Below are positions 44,900-56,284 of a stretch of DNA of 64,000 bases, piece after piece (within the stretch, counting starts at the first letter, position 1; every line of letters begins with the position of its first letter). Origin of the DNA: Yponomeuta sedellus (lineage: Eukaryota > Arthropoda > Insecta > Lepidoptera > Yponomeutidae); contig OW203727.1 in assembly GCA_934045075.1 (NCBI GenBank), forward strand, positions 10,568,175 through 10,632,174, in the 5' to 3' direction. A model generated the notes under the pieces. The model searched no databases. It had not been told where the DNA came from and saw only the letters and a list, made by a program, of their open reading frames with translations. The translations under genes and the position numbers were made by a program.

Positions 44900-45035
44900 A
44901 AATATATTTAGAGGCTAAAATTTCCACCCATGCCGGGACTCGAACCCGCGACCTCTGGCAGGCACGGTTAGCCAGAGGTCGCGGATTCGAGTCCCAGCAT
45001 GGGTGGATTTTTTAGCCTACAAATAGGTTTTAAAA
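44900..45035. repeat. SINE family B fold-back (3' halves inverted)
   Basis: The reverse 3' half (GGCTAAAATTTCCACCCATG, then GCGACCTCTGGC) is followed at once by a forward 3' half (GCCAGAGGTCGCGGATTCGA, GCATGGGTGG). The junction falls in the anticodon-loop region. The arms are about 55-60 bp and imperfect. Confidence 0.85.
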
Positions 45036-45184
45036 TATTACTACTTTTTGTAAAAATTTCGAGATACCGAAAAAAAATCTACCGAGAAACTCTAATTATC
45101 AGTTATTTTCGCCCATACGACTGTTTTTGACGCAAGGTTGGGCGGAAATTAATGATAGTAACCGTTAGTTTATAACTAACAAAG

Positions 45185-45500
45185 TGTTGCCCGCGGCTTC
45201 GCACGTCTGCAGTTGTTCTTTTTTTTTTCATTTAAAACCTCTGTTTAGTTTGTACATTTCAGTGTAGCTTCGTGAATTAAGGGTTTACAAACTTTCATAC
45301 CCTATGTACCCACTTAAGGGTCGTATTTCCAAAATTGCTCAATCACGAAGTATTCTTTTTTTTTTTAAATTGACACGTAAACTTTAAAAAAAATATCTTT
45401 TATTCCACCCCCTTAGGGGGCTTTTTTTAAACGCTGATACGGGTGTTTATTTACTTTAAATCATAATCTCAAAATTCAGTTTGAGCTTCTAGCTTCCAAC
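45185..45500 (+). repeat. Dispersed repeat family G, diverged
   Basis: Begins GTTGCCCGCGGCTTCGCACG and includes CACCCCCTTAGGGGGC. Similar in layout to 15597 but strongly diverged. Confidence 0.45.
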
Positions 45501-45821
45501 ATTACGGACTTTTATACAAACTTTGATCCTCTATTTCACTTTGGGGGTAGAATTTCTAAAAATATTCTTTAGTGGATGTTTAAATTACAAAAAAATCTTA
45601 TTTGTCAAATTTCTTTGCAATTTTATAAGGATAGGGAGATATTTTATAAGGACAGGAGAAATTTTACCGATAACTAATAATCTGAGATAAATCACGCAGA
45701 ACAATACTTTTTGCTGAACACACTCTAATTGCTTACTGTTTCTGTTTTCGAGGAATTTATTCGAGAAACACCAAATAATTACGACTTAAAGTGGGTTGTA
45801 CTGTTTCTTCCTTATAGTACT

Positions 45822-45886
45822 CTGTAAATAAAAGGATAAGATTTTGTTCTGTAAATATTTCTGTAAATAAAAGGATAAGATTTTGT
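45822..45886. repeat. Short direct repeat, period 39
   Basis: CTGTAAATAAAAGGATAAGA and the following TTTTGT occur at 45822 and again at 45861. Confidence 0.85.
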
Positions 45887-45900
45887 ACTAACACTAGAAT

Positions 45901-46270
45901 AAGGTCACTAACAACTTTATACGAATTTTTAATACTTGCCAGAAATGAGTTGAATTAAATTATCCTCCATAATTAACCTGGCTCCCATGAGCCGTAAACT
46001 AGAGCGGCTTGTAAACTAGAATCTATTAAATAAGGTCACTAACAACTTTATATGATTTTTTATACTTGGAATAAATGAGTTGAATTAATATCCTCCATAA
46101 TCAACCTAGGTCCCATGAACCGTAAAGCGTCTTGTAGGCTAGAAGCTGTAGATTAAGGTCACTAACAACTTTATATGAATTTTTAAATTTGGAATAAGTG
46201 AGTTGAATTAAATTACCCTCCATAATTAACCTGGGTCCTATGAACCGCAAGGCAGCTTGTAGGCTAGAAG
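45901..46270. repeat. Three-copy tandem repeat, unit about 125 bp
   Basis: Units start at 45901, 46032 and 46155 with AAGGTCACTAACAACTTTAT. Each continues with GAGTTGAATTAA, CCTCCATAATYAACCTRG and a CTTGTARRCTAGAA end. Divergence between units is clear, so the array is not recent. Confidence 0.9.
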
Positions 46271-46279
46271 CCGGTGAGT

Positions 46280-48000
46280 GGTGGCTGCGTGACTTGGGAA
46301 GCTTTCGGAACAGGTAAAAAAAGTCCGACCTACCTTAAATATCAGTGTCCCGTTTTTAAATAAACAATCTCTGTGTAAAAGCGAACAGGGATTTAATTAA
46401 AGCAAATATTAGTCTGATACATACTCGTTACCCACGCTTTTCAGAATGCTTTATAGGTATGTGTTTTTGTCAGAATTTTGTTTGGCGGTATGTATTATTA
46501 TAATAATTAAGTTATCGATTGAAAACACTACTTGAACAACAGATTATGTGCTTTACAAACTAACATTTAATCACTAAATTGTATTAATTCAGCACGGCCG
46601 CTATATTAAACATAGCGTTTTGTAAATCCATTACTGAGTAGGAGCTTGGCTATCAATCATTTTTTTGCGAGCTTCTATCAAGTTTATCAACTTGTTTACT
46701 TAAAATGCTAATCATTTATTTTTCGACTTCATCATCAGTATTTTTTTAACACCGAAACGTTTTATAAACGATTAAACTTTTGTCTACTAAATATTATTGT
46801 GAAAGTTTTATCATTAATGGACAATCAGTACAAAATGAAAGTATGAAAATCTTTTATATTTAATACACTAACGCTCTTGGATATCCTTAGAATTGACATT
46901 AAATATATATATATATAGTATATGTAAGCAGCCTACACGCCTTAGGGCACAGGCCAGGCCTTCTATTAGAGCGATTGGCGATATTAAGCGCGGCTTTGCT
47001 ATTTTACGGAGCCTGTACGACTACATCTCAGGCATTCGGGATTCGCTTCGTCATCTGTTTCACAATCCAAAATAAACTAGTTTTTCACTAAACGGAGATT
47101 AGTATGTACAAGTTATGCAGGGCGTTGATTAGATTACATAACTTTCGTCAAATTCGAACTCGAGTACATTGTAACAGATTACTTTTTTTTAAACTGAAGT
47201 TGCCATTTATTAATTAGCCATATCGAGAAATCAATCCTCATATTTTATTATGTGCTATAATATAAGAAAACCTTTTCCCGATTTACATTGTTTTTATTTG
47301 AATACGCCGCGCAATAAATGCAATGAGCATAAAGAGCGTTGCTGTAGTTGGAATAAAAGGCAATTCATAACATTCGGAGGCGTTGATGTCGACGTAATCC
47401 GTTACATCCGATCTCACCAACCCCTCAATAATAAATAAGCAACATACAGAATCAATCGCCAGCAATATTGTACAAGAGATTGGTCACGGAGTCAAAGACC
47501 GCTCGCTTATTAAATCTATACAGGGAAGCCTTAAATTTTACCAGCCGCCTGATCCTAATTGACAACGCAGAGCGGCATTTATTTAATAGGGCTCTAAAAT
47601 AATATTCTGGGTTGAAAAATTAAGCAAAACCATGAAGAGCTTTTGAGTGGAGATACCAACTCAACAAGCTAATGTCGGCTAACTCTGTCATTTACTTTTA
47701 CAGGTTTTGCAAAATAGTCCGATAAAACTAAGCGGGTTCTACTCATCGATATAAAATCCTTTATTGGAAGACCAATTCTGAAATCGCACAAAATATCTGA
47801 CGTTTACTTAAGATTTCTGAGTATTAAACGAAAGTTTAAATTCATTTTTGTGCCGATTTCACCTTTGTTTAAAGAATAAAAAATAAAAATTGTATACCTA
47901 TGTTTGGATTGTCAAAAGTTGTGTGATTTATCAAAGATCGGTCTTCAGGTTTTGCGTAATCTCATTAAAACAAACACGAAGTTTAAAAAAAATCTTGATC
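46280..48000. other. No gene recognised
   Basis: AT-rich. A TA microsatellite (46900-46920) and a diverged fragment of SINE family A (CACAGGCC...AGGCCTTCT, 46945-46970) are the only landmarks. Confidence 0.5.
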
Positions 48001-48480
48001 TCGGCTTAAAAATTAAATTATGCCGCGACACCAGTGTGGCCACTCGCCATGTGTTTCATTATGTTTGATTTCGATGCAGGCGGATGTGGCACGCACAATG
48101 GGTGCCAACAAAACATAAATATTGGCCTATTAGTCGGAAATTCGGAACTGTGCGATATTGATACGCCCGACGAAATTTGTCGGATGCCTTTGTGCACAGT
48201 TCCGGTGGTAATCGGTTCAGAAAATGGCATACAAAAAATACTAAAGCCAACGCCATTGTCAATCCCGTGAACGGATGAAAAGGATGCTTCCAGGTAGTAG
48301 GGTCGGAACATTCGTATAATGGGAAACATAGTGATAGTGAGCTTATAGAATGAATTTAATGGCGACAGGACATTGCAGTAATGCGTCGAAATTGATACAT
48401 TACGGTTTTTATTGTAGCCTTTGAAATTTGGAACGTGCTGCAGCACAAATGGGTTTTATTAAATGTTGCGGTAAAAATTA
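48001..48480. other. Overlapping open frames without recognised domain
   Basis: A 142-codon minus frame (48018-48446) overlaps a 78-codon plus frame. Neither shows a domain, a signal peptide or convincing splice sites. The block is a little less AT-rich than its surroundings. Confidence 0.25.
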
Positions 48481-48526
48481 AAAGAATACGGTTAGTTAAG
48501 CCCGGTTTCCTGTTGCCAAGTACATA

Positions 48527-48558
48527 TTTATAGCACGCATAAGTATGCGTGCTATAAA
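48527..48558. repeat. Perfect 15-bp hairpin
   Basis: TTTATAGCACGCATA (48527-48541) pairs exactly with 48544-48558 around two bases. Confidence 0.9.
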
Positions 48559-48559
48559 A

Positions 48560-50225
48560 AAATCTGCAGGTATTTTAACTTAAATCTATAGCTCAGTTTT
48601 TGAACATTGATGTGAACGGCAGAAGCTTTCTTCGGTATTTTTTACCAGTATACGCTCAAGGATTCCCGGATTGGTCCCGAACCGGTTTCGAGACCAGACC
48701 GAGGCGGGTAAAAAAAATCATCACAGGTAATTACGCGCTCGACTCACTGACTCCGAAACTTTTAAAAGATACCATTATGTTACGGTTTCGGTAATTGAAA
48801 ATGAACTAAAAGTTCTCTCTGGTGCCGTCGCTGCTGTAAATTAAAATATTCTTTAGGATACTTTCTTTAAATCATGTTCTTATAATTTTTACATCGTCTA
48901 CTATTGCGTTTTTCTTTTTTCCGCCCACATTTTAGGCATCCAATTATGGGAAATTGCATTGTGGACCCTTAAATGAAGAAGTTGAAGAAACACTAAGTGT
49001 AAGTTAAGGGAACAGTGAACCCACTGAATATCCAGTAGGTTTTACCAGGTTCTTATTTATTCTTCATTATAAAGATGAGGAAAAAAATTACAAAAGAATA
49101 TTAAAACTGCATTTATGGTGTGTTTTATAGGAATCTACTATTTGTCTAATTATCACCCGATAAGTAGTCACAGTTAAAATTATTATTGGAATCCGATGGT
49201 AGTTTCTTACAGAAGAGAACTCTGGTTTTGTAGTAAAATATGAAAATAACTAAATTTTGTTGGAATATGTTAGCATTAATTTCCTGGATGACTCATCAAG
49301 ATAAACTGCATGATAACGTTAACTGTATCACTGTACGATAAGGCTGTTGACTCAGAAGTTTCATAATAAATAATTCTTACCTTTTTCAGTCAGATAGCTA
49401 ACAAATTATGATACAAAATAAACGTACGACACAACAAAGGGCGTGTCTTGTTTGGCGGTAATATTCCGCCCTCTTAATTATTACCCAGTTGAATAATTAA
49501 TAACGGCTCAATTAAAACATCAACGCGAGAACTCTTCCGCCCACCACATGGTGAACGAAACCAAATAGAAACACTTTTTGATTTTGATATTGGAATTAGC
49601 CGGGAACTTTAATGTAACTTTTAAACGAATTTAGTTTCAAGAACCGTAAAAATTTTGTTCTATTTAATAGTTATGTCTGACATTGAAACAATTTTGTTTT
49701 GTCATTTTGCATATAGACAACGAAGTATAAGATATTACAACTTAGAGATCAACAGCTCGAGTAATTTTGTTTGCAGTTTCTTAGAAGAATCTTCCACAAA
49801 GACTGCGTGTCCAATATAATTATGTTTTGAATCAATTTACGCCACGAATACCAAATACAAGAAATTATATTACCCACAGGTAGATATTAGGAGCTATCTC
49901 ATACAGGTTGCTACCATTCATTAGCGCAGAATCGAATCGAAACAGGTTATGAGATGTATCGTAAAAGCCAATACAAGGCGGGCAGACACGCGATTACAAT
50001 TTCCTCAAGATAGGACGGCGCGCAAACTTCTCATCTCGAGGGAAATCACGCACGCAACAAACTTTATGGGAACACGTCTCGAGGAGCGCTTGGGGCGTCC
50101 GACGACGGCCCAGCACCACACACAGAAGTATTCAAAAGAAAATAAAACACAAAGCGCGGGCAGTGCCTCTTCACGGTCGCCTCGTGTACCATACATAATA
50201 CCATAATACCGGTCATGTTACTTTT
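48560..50225. other. No gene recognised; probable intron or flank of the SAM gene
   Basis: If the SAM gene continues towards lower coordinates this is its first intron. I could not find the next exon. Confidence 0.4.
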
Positions 50226-50228
50226 GGA

Positions 50229-50348
50229 TCACATCGCACTGACACTCGATCCGAGTTCATTCATAAATTTTCTAACGGCACTTTCACCATTCACAGAGTC
50301 GATCTGCAAGAAGCACTGCCTGTGCAACAAACTACATAAGACACTGAC
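50229..50348 (-). other. Read-through extension of the SAM exon
   Basis: If the candidate donor at 50348 is not used, translation continues for 39 more codons to a TGA. The result would be a 189-residue protein, close in length to vertebrate SAMD5. The extension shows no recognisable domain. It may be the start of the intron or an alternative short 3' end. Confidence 0.4.
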
Positions 50349-50798
50349 CGTTGTTGAATATGGCTGGAGGCTGAGCCGGATCCCATCCTGCATCAGACGC
50401 TCCCGCAGAAGTCTTTTAAGTTGAGTCCGGGGTATTTTTACCAGCTCTGCTTTGCCCTCTTCATATTCATCTGCATACTTTGCTGGTTCGACAATAGCAG
50501 CCGCTTGCTCTTTGCGGGCTTCCTCCTCGCACCGGCAAGAATCGCGAACAGCAGCTGCCTCTTCCAAAGTAAAGTAGACGGCTGCGGCGCCTTCCTCCCT
50601 TAAAGTTCTCACAGAGTGCAGCAGACGCTGACGGTGAGTGGGGTTGAGGACACCGATGGCATCCAGGTCTGGTTCGCCGACCTGTTTGCATATCTCTAGA
50701 TCGTCGTAGCCGTTATCGATAAAACTCTCCGCGTATTGCCCCAAGTGGAGGGAGCGCAACCACTCGACGACGATGTTACCGGACGTGGACGCGGCCAT
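50349..50798 (-). CDS. SAM-domain protein, first coding exon (SAMD5/SASH1-like)
   Basis: The exon starts at an ATG with G at -3 and G at +4. An in-frame TGA two codons upstream (50805-50807) supports this start. Residues 8-70 form a sterile alpha motif domain with the hallmark stretch DNGYDDLEICKQVGEPDLDA, which closely matches the SAM domain of SAMD5 and the second SAM domain of SASH1-family scaffold proteins. A charged Glu/Ala-rich helix follows (about 78-118). Then comes a conserved-looking LKRLLRERLMQDGIRL...PYS segment (127-148), a layout I recall downstream of SAM in this family. The frame stays open to a stop at 50229-50231, giving 189 residues. Residues after 150 look unconserved, and a splice donor (ACG|GTCAGT, GT at 50348-50347) sits exactly there. 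I therefore favour an exon ending at 50349. SAM domains mediate protein-protein contacts in the cytoplasm. Partners and later exons are not visible. Confidence 0.8.
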
Positions 50799-50804
50799 GT
50801 CGCG

Positions 50805-51010
50805 TCAGGGTGCGTGGCTCATGACAGGGCGTGCTCGCGGCGCGGCGGTCGGAGAGAGACTGGCAGCCACGCGACCGCCCCTCCCGCGCCGCAACGCTTC
50901 TCGCCGCGCGGTCGCCGCCCCTAGACCATGGTGCTTTTTGACATTTTGTTGCATGCATAGGTGCGCACCGGACCACGTGATCTTTTTACACCCTGTGTAG
51001 AGAATCATGG
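50805..51010 (-). promoter_or_regulatory. GC- and CpG-rich region upstream of the SAM exon
   Basis: About 130 bp (50800-50930) is very rich in GC and CpG against an AT-rich background. It lies directly upstream of the SAM start codon, as expected for a 5' untranslated region and promoter. A CCAGTC motif on the minus strand (A at 50861) could be an initiator. A tiny upstream frame ATG-GTC-TAG (50930-50922) would sit in the leader if transcription starts further upstream. There is no TATA box at a fitting distance. Confidence 0.45.
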
Positions 51011-52300
51011 GACGGTTAATTTATTTACCGCGCGCTTGTGTTTTACTATTACGTCTTATTTGACTATTGTTTAGTCTTAATCCTTGCTTAACTCCGTGTT
51101 GGGGTGACCAACGCCTCCTTGCTGACAGGCTGACCTGACGAAAGACTGGCTGATTCTCTTTTGAAACGACTTCGAAATTAGAATGACTGACCAGACCGAA
51201 CAAGAGACTACGAAACAGTTCACGACAGACTTCCAAACGTAGCGGACGACAACGCTCCGCTGCTGACGAACAGACAGACAAACCTGTACGACCGTACACT
51301 CCGGCTTCCCGGAGAGAATATTGGTCGGACTTTCCAACAAAACAATAATTAAGTCAATAATAATAAATATTGTTCCTTTAAATCACCAAGTAGGTACTTG
51401 AATGAAAAACGGTCTTATCTATAAAACATAATTCCTTAAAAAAGTCCAAACAAAGCTCTCTAAAATGGTCTGTGGTGGAGCTTTTACAGGGAAAAGGCGT
51501 AATCACTAAATATATAGACTCTAAGTAGTGCCTTATGGAATCGCCTTCTAATAAATAAGGTCGCTAGTATAAAGCTCAAAATTTTAATGAACCTAGTATT
51601 ACGTTTCTCAAGGTTCTCTTTTCCTTCCTTACTTTTGTGAATATCTTGTTAATTCTTTTAAAAGAGTGACTAAGCTGCGTATTAGCTTTCTGAAATTATT
51701 TACAGCAATCTAAATTTTGTTAGCAGCCTAAGACTTAGGTACTTATGCTTTGATAAATTTGTCCGTTGGAAATATATTTCTTTAATAAAGTAAACAACTC
51801 CTCATTTTGTTGTTAAGTGAATGCCGTCAAAACCCAACAGGTAGTTAGAAACTTAATAGAATCACCGATAATAAAACCGTTTAGGCCAAAAACGCTTATC
51901 AGCTAAAATATACGTAGGTACGAGAAAACTCGGTATAGAATAATCGAGGGTGGGGGAATGAATGAATGTTTAACATTTAATTTCTGTTAGGATGGTATAA
52001 GAGCTGAGCAAGCCTTCACCATCTAAAACAATCCCAGGCACTGCAGCGTCCGATTGGTCCCTTCGCCCATCTAGTGTGAGCGAAGACGCCATTGGACGTT
52101 GTTTAAAGCATCCATCTCCTTACGTGACGTGCCAAGGCCATTTTTTTATTTACTAAAATCCACAGCACAAAACTTTTAAAACGGGTTATTAATGTAGGTC
52201 AAACATAGGCCTATACGCACTAAAATTATTTAAACTGATCTTAAGTATGTAAGTGTATTATTATTAAGTTTAAGTATGTATCAGTATTCAAATTTGCACT
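51011..52300. other. No gene recognised
   Basis: Upstream flank of the SAM gene. A short block at 52010-52110 is related to 17520-17640. Confidence 0.5.
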
Positions 52301-52309
52301 GGCTACCCG

Positions 52310-52475
52310 TCTTTCTAATTTCCTTCAGCAACTATCCATCGTAGGGTTGTCTGGAAGAAATTGCTTTTAGCAATAAGGCCGCCAACTGTTCTATGTACAT
52401 GTACATTTGTAATTATTTTGTGTTTGTTGTTGTTCCAGTGTACAATGAAGAATATTCTTATCTTATCTTATATTT
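52310..52475 (+). repeat. LINE 3' end (family F)
   Basis: GGGTTGTCTGGAAGAAATTG, GCAATAAGGCCGCCAACTGT and AATATTCTTATCTTATCTTA, ending in short CTTAT units. This is typical of a CR1-like LINE tail. Confidence 0.7.
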
Positions 52476-52479
52476 AAGA

Positions 52480-53035
52480 AGCACTGTTTTAGATCCTCCT
52501 CCAACAGGAACAGAGTTACATTTTTGAAAGCTTCTTGTTTGTAAGAAAATCACGCGTGTTATCTGTAGAGTTAGCTGAAAACTCCCTACCTAGGCTTCGT
52601 GATAAAAATACGACGTGCTTGGCGTATTTTTTAGGCAAATTTTCTTTTTAATAAAGTTGGTTAGGTTGGCAGTGCTTATCCGTTATACTTAAGCTGGTAC
52701 AAGGCACAAAATTTGTACATATCCGGTTTTATGCCGGTTTCATAATTTTGCCACTACATAAATAATAAGATACACGATACATTGAAGTCCATTCAGTTTA
52801 GACACCTTTTTTTATACTAGCCTAATTTATTTATTTTATACGAATAATTAATTACGAAATGTAATCAATGTTAAGTATACTAATGAAAATGAACAATTTA
52901 TTTTATATTTTTTTTAGACAGCCGTCTTTCCCGTTAAATAATGCTCAGTTAAATAACTGCACTGTAAATAAAAAAATAACGGTTTTGTTATGAACGCTGA
53001 CAGATTGAGTATTTGTATAATTTTTTTGTAAATGT
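52480..53035. other. No gene recognised
   Basis: AT-rich. Confidence 0.5.
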
Positions 53036-53145
53036 ACGTAACTTTCAGATTAAACAAAGTCACTGGTACATGCCCGCACTGGGGATCGAACCTGGGTCTC
53101 TCGCTTGCGAGTCCATTGTTATACCCACTGAGCCACCATCGCTTT
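53036..53145 (-). repeat. SINE family A, tRNA-like head
   Basis: The complement of the head, with GGGGATCGAACCTGGGTCTC and ACCCACTGAGCCACCATCGC. It is the best-preserved A/B-box region of this family in reverse. The body is missing. Confidence 0.75.
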
Positions 53146-53501
53146 TTTTCGTTGTTTCGTATTTATTTATTATTTTGTATCGCCGTCTGTTTATTTAGTA
53201 ATCTTATTAGCACTTACATATTTGAAATACAAGTTCGAGTTATTGTTAAGTTCGCGGCTGGCCCGCATTGTACAATATGTTGTACTGTACAATATATTTA
53301 CACGAACGGATTCGAGCCATTTTTGAACCTTCTATCTTCAGTTATGTTACGGGACAGATAATTTGCAGACGGACGGACATTGGAAGAAGATATTAGTTTG
53401 TTTGATTAGATTCCTTGTTAATGATCCATTTTATTTTCAAATTATCTACAAAACTCATATGATTAACAAACTTAAAAACTATACTGATCAACTTATCTAG
53501 T

Positions 53502-53645
53502 CAGGCTATACTAGTCCACTGCTGGACATAGCCATCCCCTAAAGAGCGCCACGTTGTGCTATCATAAGGGGTAAAGCCCATAATCCCCACGGGGGGTGGG
53601 CAGCAGCGCCCCCTGCAGTACAATTCCACCGAACTGCGATCCCCA
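53502..53645. repeat. Dispersed repeat family J with internal inversion
   Basis: AGGCTATACTAGTCCACTGC to CCATAATCCCCAC is the reverse of the 3' part of 42885-43138. The following GGGGGTGGGCAGCAGCGCCC part is in forward orientation. Confidence 0.75.
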
Positions 53646-53689
53646 ACTTATTTAGTATTTACATATATTTGCAAAATAGTTTTATGTAA

Positions 53690-53775
53690 AAAGCTCTGAC
53701 CCGCTGCCGTTGGGGAGAGTTCCCAAGACGCTGGCGGCATTCCCCTCTGAATGGCCAGGCTGATGCACTGGCCGA
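53690..53775 (+). repeat. Dispersed fragment shared with 13980-14060
   Basis: GGGGAGAGTTCCCAAGACGC and CTGAATGGCCAGGCTGATGC. Here it continues further, to GATCGCCTGATGAG. Confidence 0.6.
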
Positions 53776-53849
53776 GGTAGCTGCCCGCTCTTGGATCGCC
53801 TGATGAGTCGATTAGGCGCGTCGATATTTCTTTGTTTATACAATTTTTA

Positions 53850-54200
53850 TTTTTAATGCACTAGCCCGTGCTAAGGACAATTTTAAAAACCTATTTAGAG
53901 GCTAAAATTCCACCCATGCCGGGTTCGAACCCGCGACCTCTGGCTATCCGTGCCAGCGCTCTTTCCAACTGAGCTAATGGGCGACTCACCGGCATCAGTG
54001 AAATTTCGAACCTCTTTACACTATTCTACAGAGAATAGTGTAAAGAGGTTCGAAATTTCACTGATGCCGGTGAGTCGCCCATTAGTTAAGTTGGAAAGAG
54101 CGCTGGCACGGATAGCCAGAGGTCGCGGGTTCGAACCTCTAAATAGGTTTTTTAATATTTCTTTGTTTGTTAATTCATTAATTATACTATTTTTATTTTT
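53850..54200. repeat. SINE family B head-to-head fold-back
   Basis: Arms 53923-54027 and 54032-54136 are reverse complements over 105 bp with two mismatches, around the loop ACAG. Each arm holds a tRNA-like head plus the upstream extension. The left copy continues with a full 3' part. The right copy lacks about 20 bp after its B box, then has CTCTAAATAGG. Confidence 0.93.
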
Positions 54201-54359
54201 AATGCACTAGCCTCTAAATAGGTTTTTAAATTCATTAATTAATTTATTTATAATACGTTTGTTACTTAAAATTAATCACTGTAATGTTAGTAAATGGTCC
54301 ATTAAGAATAATTTCTAATTTAGCCAAATTTGCAAGTTACGAAGATTTATTTCCTATAA

Positions 54360-54500
54360 TATACGGCCTCGGTGGCGCAGCGGTTTGGCACTGTAAAACC
54401 GAAGGTCTCGGTGTTCGATCTCCAGCCGGGTCAAACTAGGAAACGAACTTTTCTAGTTTGTCTCGGGTCTTGGATGTTATTTATGTATTTATTGTATTAA
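54360..54500 (+). repeat. SINE family C, head and start of body
   Basis: CGGTGGCGCAGCGGTTTGGC and B-box-like GGTGTTCGATCTCC, followed by CGGGTCTTGGATGTTAT. Confidence 0.7.
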
Positions 54501-54504
54501 ATCT

Positions 54505-55075
54505 ATCTTCGAGTTAGCACCTTTAAAACAAGTCATTTAGTTGTAGGTACTTAGTCTAACGAGATCTGTGTAATATGTCCATTAATATTTATTTATATAC
54601 ATTTCTTAATTGAAATTCGAAACTAAAATGGTTACGGACGTGGCATAAATGGTCAAATGACAATGATTGTAATTTTGTAATATTCGCAAGATACAGATTT
54701 ATTGCCGTTTCAGAAAGGTCCAGAAAGTTAAAATTGGATCAGAATTTGAATTTAGTATATCCGGGTTTAGTCGAAGACTATTAATTTAAAAGTTAGCAAA
54801 AGATGTTTTTAAGATAAAGGGGCAATTTTAAAGACGACATAATTATTTATTGTTTTTATTCGTTAAATTATAGTGCAAACCATTTCTTTTAAAGATCAAA
54901 TGTTATAGTTGGAAACCTTTTAATATTTAAGCTCTTGTTTATTTAACTTTACCTATTAACTATCTCGAATTTAGTTGGTCATACAAAACAATATATATTC
55001 TTTGAACTCTGTATCTAAACTGAATCATATGAAAAGTCGCTTGATGCAAATATACAATACGGCCCAAGGCAGCGG
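54505..55075. other. No gene recognised
   Basis: AT-rich. Confidence 0.5.
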
Positions 55076-55079
55076 CTTA

Positions 55080-55150
55080 CAGCTTACATTGACATTCAGC
55101 AAACAGAATGTAAATTCTTTACGTTGAAATAAATTGATTTGATTTAGTTT
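55080..55150 (+). repeat. Repeat fragment shared with 30040-30105
   Basis: TTACATTGACATTCAGCAAA and AATAAATTGATTTGATTT. Confidence 0.5.
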
Positions 55151-55244
55151 GATTGATATAAAATGCTACATATCACATCTTTTTGTTATTAAAATAGTAG
55201 GTATAAATATTTTTTGCTATATTGTAATTCACCTTTTTTTTGCA

Positions 55245-55330
55245 CTAGGTACCCTCTCCCAATCACTTCAACACCAAAGGTTTGCCGGAAGAGATTGCTT
55301 CTTGCACTAAGCACGCCCTTGTACATGTCT
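55245..55330 (+). repeat. LINE 3'-end fragment (family F-like)
   Basis: GGTTTGCCGGAAGAGATTGC and GCACGCCCTTGTACATGTC. Confidence 0.55.
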
Positions 55331-55379
55331 TTTACACGAATTACTCGTGTAATTAGTGTAAAAAAAAATTAAAACAAAA

Positions 55380-56275
55380 AAAAACATACGTAGTAGTATT
55401 TTCTTTTTGAATATTTATACTGTGTCTTAGTGTACCAAAACGTATTCGGCCTTGGCGTGGCAAAAGGCTGGTAAGCATATGACAAAATTTATGGATAGCA
55501 CCTTATTAGAACGAGGCAACAAATCTCGACGAACTATTCGGGAATTGGAGTTTAGCCCGCGCTGCGTCCAATTTCCATAGGCGCCGAGCGTGAAAAAGTT
55601 AATGGAGCAAAAGATTACGCCAACTCAGCCGCCGAAACGCGTTTTAGGAGTTCAGTTTCATAGAAACTTTTTGGGTGTTTCTGCCCTTTCAGTTGTAAAT
55701 ATTTTGATTTATTCCAGTAATTGAGGTCAGCGTCGTGACGTATCTATTAGCTTTTAGAATGCTGCTATGGGATGGAATCGGATATATTCGTGTCATAGAA
55801 ATATCGGAACTAATATGAAACTTAATTTCAAAATCGGAAATAATAGGACACTTAATTTCGAAATCGGAACTCGATCATCAGTACGAAAACCGGCGAAAAT
55901 TGGCGAAAACCGAAGCCTACTCTAGAGCCCGAGGTATATTTAAAAGCTAACAGACTATACATTGTTTGTAGTATATTAAATTGTTGATAAAAACTATAAA
56001 CATATAATCCGTGTAGCCATTATACTACACGGATTTAAATATTTATAGATTTCATCAATATGAGATAGTGTTATTTGTGACTTCGTACTTAAATGCAGAT
56101 ATAATTTTAAATGTATTTAAATCTTGTCGGTAGTAACGAGTAGAACTCCCGATTGTTTGATCACATTAGGTTCATTTCCTTACGCCCTGAATAATGTACA
56201 CCTAAAACCAGACGTTCAATTTGATATACTACAAACTATGTACATCACACATTGTACATATTTATTCTACTATTG
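55380..56275. other. No gene recognised
   Basis: Contains an 11-bp hairpin, AATCCGTGTAG with its complement, near 56006-56035. Otherwise nothing identifiable. Confidence 0.5.
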
Positions 56276-56284
56276 AGTATATAT

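Noticed and set aside
50736..51008. Overlapping frames on both strands next to the SAM exon
   Set aside because: Shadows of GC-rich promoter and exon sequence; the SAM frame explains the coding signal.
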